A DNA stretch of 64,000 bases from assembly GCA_017462345.1 (NCBI GenBank), contig JAFTRI010000007.1:1-64000 (forward strand). The letters are read 5' to 3'. The stretch comes from Muribaculaceae bacterium. Its GTDB lineage: Bacteria; Bacteroidota; Bacteroidia; Bacteroidales; Muribaculaceae. Below are positions 59,124 to 64,000 of the stretch, piece after piece. How positions within the stretch are numbered: the stretch's first letter is position 1; every line of letters begins with the position of its first letter. The translations under genes and the position numbers were made by a program. The notes under the pieces were generated by a model that searched no databases, was not told the DNA's origin, and saw only the letters and a program-made list of their open reading frames with translations.

Positions 59124-60956
59124 ATGAGCAAACCGCTTAGAAGTGCAGCAAGCACACAGGGACGCCGCATGGCAGGGGCACGCGCATTGTGGCGAGCCAA
59201 CGGCATGAAAGAGGAGCAGATAGGCAAGCCGATCATTGCAGTCGTGAACTCATTCACACAGTTTGTCCCCGGCCACACCCATCTACATGAAATAGGTCAA
59301 ATAGTCAAAGGAGAAATCGAAAAAGCAGGCTGCTTCGCCGCCGAGTTCAACACGATCGCCATCGATGACGGGATTGCCATGGGACATGACGGGATGCTGT
59401 ATTCGCTCCCGTCAAGGGATCTCATCGCCGACAGTGTCGAATATATGGTCAATGCCCATAAGGCAGACGCAATGGTGTGCATATCCAACTGCGACAAAGT
59501 CACACCGGGAATGCTCATGGCAGCAATGCGCCTCAACATCCCCGCCATATTCGTGTCGGGAGGTCCTATGGAGGCCGGTAAACTCGGGGACAGACCCCTT
59601 GACCTGATAGACATCATGATCGATGCAGCCGACGACAGTGTAGACGATGATACCGTAACCAAGCTCGAACAACACGGATGCCCCACCTGCGGCTCATGCT
59701 CGGGAATGTTCACTGCCAACTCGATGAACTCGCTCAACGAGGCGATAGGCCTTGCCCTACCGGGCAACGGGACAATCGTATCCACACACAGTAACCGAAC
59801 CGAACTGTTCCGCAAGGCAGCCCGCCAGATTGTCAAGAACACATTGGCCTACTACAATGATGACGATGAAAGCGTACTTCCACGCAACATAGCGACACGT
59901 CAGGCAATGCTCAACGCCATGACCTTAGACATTGCAATGGGAGGTTCGACCAATACCGTGCTGCACCTGCTCGCTGTCGCCAACGAAGCGGAAGCCGACT
60001 TCACTATGGCCGATATAGACACATTATCCCGCAAGACCCCTGTACTGTGTAAAGTCGCGCCCAACTCAAAATACCACATCCAGGACGTAAACCGCGCGGG
60101 AGGGATCATTTCAATCATGAAAATCCTTGCCGACCAAGGCATTATAGACACTTCGGTAAAGCGTGTCGACGGGCTTACCCTTGCCGAGGCGATAGACAAC
60201 TACGCCATAGGCGGGAAAAACTTCTCCGGTGAGGCCGAAGAACTGTGGAAAAGCGCGCCCTGCGGAGTCAAGAACCTTGTACTCGGGTCGCAGTCATGCC
60301 GGTATGAGACGCTGGACACCGACCGCACAAACGGCTGCATACGGGATTTCGAACATGCATACGTCAAGGATGGCGGTCTCGCAGTGCTTCGCGGGAACAT
60401 AGCCCAAGACGGATGCGTTGTAAAGACTGCCGGGGTAGATGAAAGCATTTTCCATTTCCGTGGTCCCGCCAAAGTATTCGAGTCACAGGAAGAAGCCGTT
60501 GAGGGCATCCTCCGGGACAAGGTCGTATCAGGTGATGTTGTCGTAATAACCCATGAAGGGCCCAAAGGCGGTCCCGGTATGCAGGAAATGCTCTACCCCA
60601 CAAGCTATATAAAGTCAAAACACCTCGGCAAAGAATGTGCGCTGATTACCGACGGGCGATTCTCGGGCGGGACATCGGGACTATCGATAGGCCATATATC
60701 TCCCGAAGCAGCTGCCGGTGGCAACATAGGGCTTGTGAGAGACGGTGACATCATAGACATAAACATTCCCGCACGCACAATCAATGTGGAAATCAGCGAC
60801 GAGGAGTTTGCCACCCGCAGAGAGGAGGAAAATTCGCGAGGCAAAGCCGCATTTACTCCCCATAAACGGGATCGCCACATCTCAAAAGCATTGCAGGCAT
60901 ACGCCAAAATGGTGACATCGGCCGATAAAGGCGGAGTCAGGGAGTTGAACGTTTAA
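59124..60956 (+). CDS. ilvD: dihydroxy-acid dehydratase
   Basis: The 610-residue Fe-S enzyme of valine/isoleucine synthesis begins [20 protein letters not shown]. It has the cluster-ligand regions [14 protein letters not shown] and [17 protein letters not shown], and the C-terminal [16 protein letters not shown]. The frame is open upstream through the attenuator to 58977, but ATG 59124 is the family start. It is first in ilvD-ilvB-ilvN-thioesterase. Confidence 0.96.
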   Translation: MSKPLRSAASTQGRRMAGARALWRANGMKEEQIGKPIIAVVNSFTQFVPGHTHLHEIGQIVKGEIEKAGCFAAEFNTIAIDDGIAMGHDGMLYSLPSRDLIADSVEYMVNAHKADAMVCISNCDKVTPGMLMAAMRLNIPAIFVSGGPMEAGKLGDRPLDLIDIMIDAADDSVDDDTVTKLEQHGCPTCGSCSGMFTANSMNSLNEAIGLALPGNGTIVSTHSNRTELFRKAARQIVKNTLAYYNDDDESVLPRNIATRQAMLNAMTLDIAMGGSTNTVLHLLAVANEAEADFTMADIDTLSRKTPVLCKVAPNSKYHIQDVNRAGGIISIMKILADQGIIDTSVKRVDGLTLAEAIDNYAIGGKNFSGEAEELWKSAPCGVKNLVLGSQSCRYETLDTDRTNGCIRDFEHAYVKDGGLAVLRGNIAQDGCVVKTAGVDESIFHFRGPAKVFESQEEAVEGILRDKVVSGDVVVITHEGPKGGPGMQEMLYPTSYIKSKHLGKECALITDGRFSGGTSGLSIGHISPEAAAGGNIGLVRDGDIIDINIPARTINVEISDEEFATRREEENSRGKAAFTPHKRDRHISKALQAYAKMVTSADKGGVRELNV

Positions 60957-60982
60957 GATTAGAACTGAAAGTTTAATAAATT

Positions 60983-62707
60983 ATGAGCAATAAAATCACA
61001 GGAGCCGAAGCATTGATAAAATCATTGATCGCTGAAGGAGTAGACCGTGTATTCGGTTACCCCGGCGGAGCAATCATTCCGGTATATGACAAGCTCTACG
61101 ACTATACATCACAGCTAAAGCACATACTTGTGCGACATGAACAGGGTGCAACACACGCGGCACAAGGTTATGCCAGAGTATCGGGCAGGACGGGAGTCGT
61201 GATCGTCACCTCCGGACCCGCCGCCACCAATGTCATCACGGGGCTGAGTGACGCACTGATGGACAGCACACCCATGGTGGTCATCACCGGACAGGTCGCA
61301 TCATCATTCCTTGGCTCGGATGCTTTCCAGGAGACCGATGTTGTCGGTATCACGCAGCCCATCACCAAATGGGCTTACCAGATACGCCGCCCCGAAGACA
61401 TTTCATGGGCAGTCGCCCGTGCATTCTACATCGCCCAATCGGGACGTCCTGGACCGGTGGTCCTTGACCTTGCCAAGGATGCCCAGACAGGGCTCACAGA
61501 ATGGGTTCACAAGAAATGCACCTATATACGCAGCTACATACCCTACCCTCGCATTAAGGCTGAAGATGTGCAGGCTGTCGCCAAACTGATCAACGAATCA
61601 CAGCGTCCAATGCTCATTTCAGGACACGGAGTGATGATTTCAGGAGCAGAAAAAGAACTCGCCAATCTTGCCGAGAAAGCCGATATTCCTGTGACAAGCA
61701 CCCTGCTCGGACTTTCCACCATACCGTCAGCACATCCCCTGTACAAAGGTATGCTCGGCATGCACGGGAACATAGGCCCTAACGTGAACACCAACCGCTG
61801 TGACCTGCTGATAGCCGTAGGGATGAGATTTGACGACCGCGTTACCGGAGATACGACAAAGTATGCCCGTCAGGCCAAGATTGTACATATCGACATCGAC
61901 TCATCGGAATTCGACAAAAACATAAAGACCGATGCAACAATCCACGGGGATGCCCGCGAAGCCCTTTCCCTCCTGTTGCCACTTGTCAAGGAAGCGAAGC
62001 ACAACGAATGGTTAGAGACATTTGCCCGTTGCGATGAAGTGGAACAGGAAAAAGTCGTAAAGCGTGAGGTATTTCCGGAATCAGGCCCGATGAACATGGG
62101 AGAAGTCGCCTACAAGGTATCAAAAGCAACCGGCGACCGGGCTATCCTTGTTACGGACGTGGGACAGAACCAGATGTTCTCATCACGCTATTTCCGTTAT
62201 ACCGAACCACGAAGCATAGTCACATCCGGTGGTCTCGGGACAATGGGATTCGGGCTTCCCGCTGCAATAGGCGCAAAAATGGGAGCTCCGGATCGCACTG
62301 TGTGCTTCTTCACCGGAGACGGAGGTCTACAGATGACAATACAGGAGCTCGGGACAATCCTCGAATACGGCACAGACGTAAAAATCATACTTCTCAACAA
62401 CAACTTCCTCGGAAATGTGCGACAGTGGCAATTACTGTTCTTCAACGGACGTTTCTCCCAGACACCGATGATAAACCCTGACTTCGTACAAATAGCCAAT
62501 GCCTACGGAATCAAGGCCGAGAATGTAGAGACCCGTGAACAACTTGACGGAGCGATACAACGCATGCTTGACCACAACGGGGCATATCTTCTTAATGTCA
62601 ACATCGACCCTACCGACATGATATTCCCCATGACACCGGCAGGAGCGGCAGTAGACACAATCATGCTCAACGCAAGCGAGAAGTTTGATCCACAACAAAT
62701 AAAGTAA
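60983..62707 (+). CDS. ilvB: acetolactate synthase large subunit
   Basis: The 574-residue ThDP enzyme shows the N-terminal GYPGGAIIPVYDKLYD, the catalytic Glu in VRHEQGATHAAQGYARVSG, and the ThDP/Mg motif FTGDGGLQMTIQELGT with NNNFLGNVRQWQ. It makes acetolactate or acetohydroxybutyrate from pyruvate, the first shared step of branched-chain synthesis. It starts 27 bases after ilvD and ends 6 before ilvN. Confidence 0.96.
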   Translation: MSNKITGAEALIKSLIAEGVDRVFGYPGGAIIPVYDKLYDYTSQLKHILVRHEQGATHAAQGYARVSGRTGVVIVTSGPAATNVITGLSDALMDSTPMVVITGQVASSFLGSDAFQETDVVGITQPITKWAYQIRRPEDISWAVARAFYIAQSGRPGPVVLDLAKDAQTGLTEWVHKKCTYIRSYIPYPRIKAEDVQAVAKLINESQRPMLISGHGVMISGAEKELANLAEKADIPVTSTLLGLSTIPSAHPLYKGMLGMHGNIGPNVNTNRCDLLIAVGMRFDDRVTGDTTKYARQAKIVHIDIDSSEFDKNIKTDATIHGDAREALSLLLPLVKEAKHNEWLETFARCDEVEQEKVVKREVFPESGPMNMGEVAYKVSKATGDRAILVTDVGQNQMFSSRYFRYTEPRSIVTSGGLGTMGFGLPAAIGAKMGAPDRTVCFFTGDGGLQMTIQELGTILEYGTDVKIILLNNNFLGNVRQWQLLFFNGRFSQTPMINPDFVQIANAYGIKAENVETREQLDGAIQRMLDHNGAYLLNVNIDPTDMIFPMTPAGAAVDTIMLNASEKFDPQQIK

Positions 62708-62713
62708 CCCACA

Positions 62714-63265
62714 ATGGAAAAACAATTATTCACAGTAACGGTATTTTCCGAAAATCAGGTCGGGCTTCTCAACCAGATCTCGATCATATTCACCCGCCGA
62801 GGACTAAACATCGAAAGCCTCTCAGTGAGCCCTTCATCCATAGAGGGCATACACAAGTTCACCATCACATGCTTCAGCGACCGTGAAACGATGGAGAAAG
62901 TGGTAAAACAGATCGAAAAGCGCATCGACGTATTAAAATCATTCCTATATACCGATGACGAGATCGTATATCAAGAGATTGCGTTGTACAAAGTTCCGAC
63001 CGACAAGCTGCTTGACGAAAAGAACCTTGAAATAATCATACGCCGCCACAATGCCCGAATCCTTGAAATTACCCGTGAATATACCGTCATAGAGAAATCG
63101 GGACATTCCGATGAGACAGAAGCCTTGTTTGAAGAGCTGAAACGATATGACATACGCCAGTTCGTCCGCAGCGGACGGGTAGCGATCACCAAGTCCCCGA
63201 TCGAATACGTGACAATGTTTATCGAAGAACAGGCTCGCCGCCGGGAAGAAGGCATCACAGAATAG
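62714..63265 (+). CDS. ilvN: acetolactate synthase small (regulatory) subunit
   Basis: The 183-residue subunit has an N-terminal ACT domain (TVFSENQVGLLNQISIIFTR, GLNIESLSVSPS), where valine feedback acts, and a C-terminal domain ending VEYVTMFIEEQARR-like (IEYVTMFIEEQ). It is a full-length IlvN/IlvH type. It lies 6 bases after ilvB and 2 before the thioesterase gene. Confidence 0.93.
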   Translation: MEKQLFTVTVFSENQVGLLNQISIIFTRRGLNIESLSVSPSSIEGIHKFTITCFSDRETMEKVVKQIEKRIDVLKSFLYTDDEIVYQEIALYKVPTDKLLDEKNLEIIIRRHNARILEITREYTVIEKSGHSDETEALFEELKRYDIRQFVRSGRVAITKSPIEYVTMFIEEQARRREEGITE

Positions 63266-63267
63266 AG

Positions 63268-64000
63268 ATGGAAGCACCCAAGGAATATACCCACCAATAT
63301 TTTCTCACGGCCGCAGAATGCAACGCCGAGAAAGAGATGTCGGTATCACTACTTGCCCAACGGGTAATCGAGGTTGCCACCGAACATGCCAACATACTCG
63401 GAGTAGGATATGCCGATATGGCCAAAGACAACCACGGATGGGTGTTGAGCCGCCTTACAATCGAAATGAAACGGTTCCCGTCACTCAACGAGGAATACAG
63501 CCTCACCACATGGATAGAGGGATTCAACCGTCTCTATTCCGAACGCAACATGGAGGTGAAAGGAAACAACGGCGAGACGATAGGATATATACGGTCAATA
63601 TGGGTCGCAATCGACTTCGAGACAAGAAAACCGGTTGACCTGTCAACAATATCATGGCTCGCAGAAACCATAAGCGACCGTCCATGCCCGATTGAAAAAC
63701 AAGGGCGTATGCGTCCGGTAAACGAGCCAGACAGAATCACATCCCACAGTTTCCAATACAGTGACATCGACTTCAACCGGCATGTCAACAGCGTAAAATA
63801 TATTGACACGATACTGAATCTATGGGAACTTGACTTTTACGATACTCACACCATTTCACGCTTTGAGATAATGTATCAGAAAGAAGCCCATTCCGGTGAG
63901 CCGGTCGCATTGCTCATAAAGCAAGACGGAAACCTCTCAGACATCGAAATATGTGATGATAACGGCACTATTACCCGAGCTAAAATAACATTCAATGACA
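63268..64000 (+). CDS. acyl-ACP thioesterase (3' truncated by window edge)
   Basis: The frame opens at ATG 63268 (MEAPKEYTHQYFLTAAECNA), 2 bases after the ilvN stop, and runs past the window end without a stop; about 244 residues are visible. Two hotdog domains are seen. The first has AQRVIEVATEHANILGVGYA and SLNEEYSLTTWIEGFNRLYS; the second has the catalytic-type SDIDFNRHVNSVKYIDTILN with Asp, Asn and His. This matches acyl-ACP thioesterases that release fatty acids from ACP. In Bacteroides this gene usually sits between ilvN and ilvC, so ilvC is expected next. Confidence 0.9.
   Translation, partial: MEAPKEYTHQYFLTAAECNAEKEMSVSLLAQRVIEVATEHANILGVGYADMAKDNHGWVLSRLTIEMKRFPSLNEEYSLTTWIEGFNRLYSERNMEVKGNNGETIGYIRSIWVAIDFETRKPVDLSTISWLAETISDRPCPIEKQGRMRPVNEPDRITSHSFQYSDIDFNRHVNSVKYIDTILNLWELDFYDTHTISRFEIMYQKEAHSGEPVALLIKQDGNLSDIEICDDNGTITRAKITFND

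Noticed and set aside
1-64000. tRNA or rRNA genes
   Set aside because: Scanning the intergenic stretches I saw no T-loop (GGTTCGAATCC-type) or cloverleaf candidates and no rRNA-like segments; all longer gaps are accounted for.

Overview
The window is one contiguous piece of a Bacteroidota chromosome, order Bacteroidales, most likely Muribaculaceae or a close relative. The order-level call rests on a SusC/SusD/SusE/SusF glycan-uptake operon, many promoters of the Bacteroidetes sigma-ABfr type (TTTG, 19-21 bp, TAnnTTTG), lipoproteins with SxxC-type lipoboxes, families found mainly in this phylum (DUF3108, DUF3316, DUF4199, DUF6048, DUF6452), and the ilvD-ilvB-ilvN-acyl-ACP thioesterase order. 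The family-level call is inference from gene content and moderate GC. I found no rRNA, tRNA, CRISPR array, prophage or intact insertion sequence.

Layout. 1-2.2 kb: the end of one secreted protein and a whole beta-helix protein that share a C-terminal tail. 2.3-6 kb: rpsU, a Xer-type recombinase, raiA/hpf, a formate/nitrite channel and class II aldolase. 6.2-8.8 kb: a secreted CotH-like protein with the same tail, then ychF. 8.8-12.4 kb, minus strand: argR-GNAT-argG-argC with ARG-box-like repeats upstream. 12.4-15.1 kb, minus: waaA and gltX. 15.3-17.2 kb: thymidine kinase, a YhcH-family protein and a DUF3108 protein. 17.4-21.4 kb: a four-gene cluster of VTC polyphosphate-polymerase-like protein, DUF4956 membrane protein, DUF2490 outer-membrane protein and Cthe_2159-type lipoprotein. 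21.5-25.9 kb: a tightly packed envelope operon (DUF4199, glycosyltransferase, nitroreductase, DUF6452, DUF6048, SDR). 26-30.5 kb: rpiB, a glycosyltransferase and a four-subunit 2-oxoacid:ferredoxin oxidoreductase. 30.5-35.1 kb, minus: parC, DUF3316 and S41 peptidase. 35.2-50.3 kb: an alpha-glucan utilisation locus. SusCDEF and a short SusR-like membrane regulator are on the minus strand; a secreted C1 peptidase, a six-hairpin glycosidase and a GH13 amylase are on the plus strand. 50.3-53.8 kb: phosphodiesterase, SPOR lipoprotein, a candidate small RNA, a Cys-rich mini-lipoprotein and a SulP transporter. 54-57.5 kb: surface or periplasmic proteins behind a repeated noncoding element. 57.8-64 kb: trpS and the branched-chain amino-acid operon, which runs off the right edge.

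The most notable items are mostly noncoding or contextual. A 26-codon leader peptide with five consecutive Val codons plus Leu/Ile codons precedes competing hairpins ahead of ilvD, which looks like a classic attenuator. A ~245 bp element containing hairpins and a G7 tract is duplicated so that each copy carries the promoter of a different envelope-protein gene. A block of nested hairpins and repeats lies between the SusR-like gene and the peptidase. A promoter-hairpin-U-tract unit at 51.4-51.6 kb looks like an orphan small RNA. The VTC/DUF4956/DUF2490/Cthe_2159 cluster is the best candidate for an undercharacterised multi-protein system.
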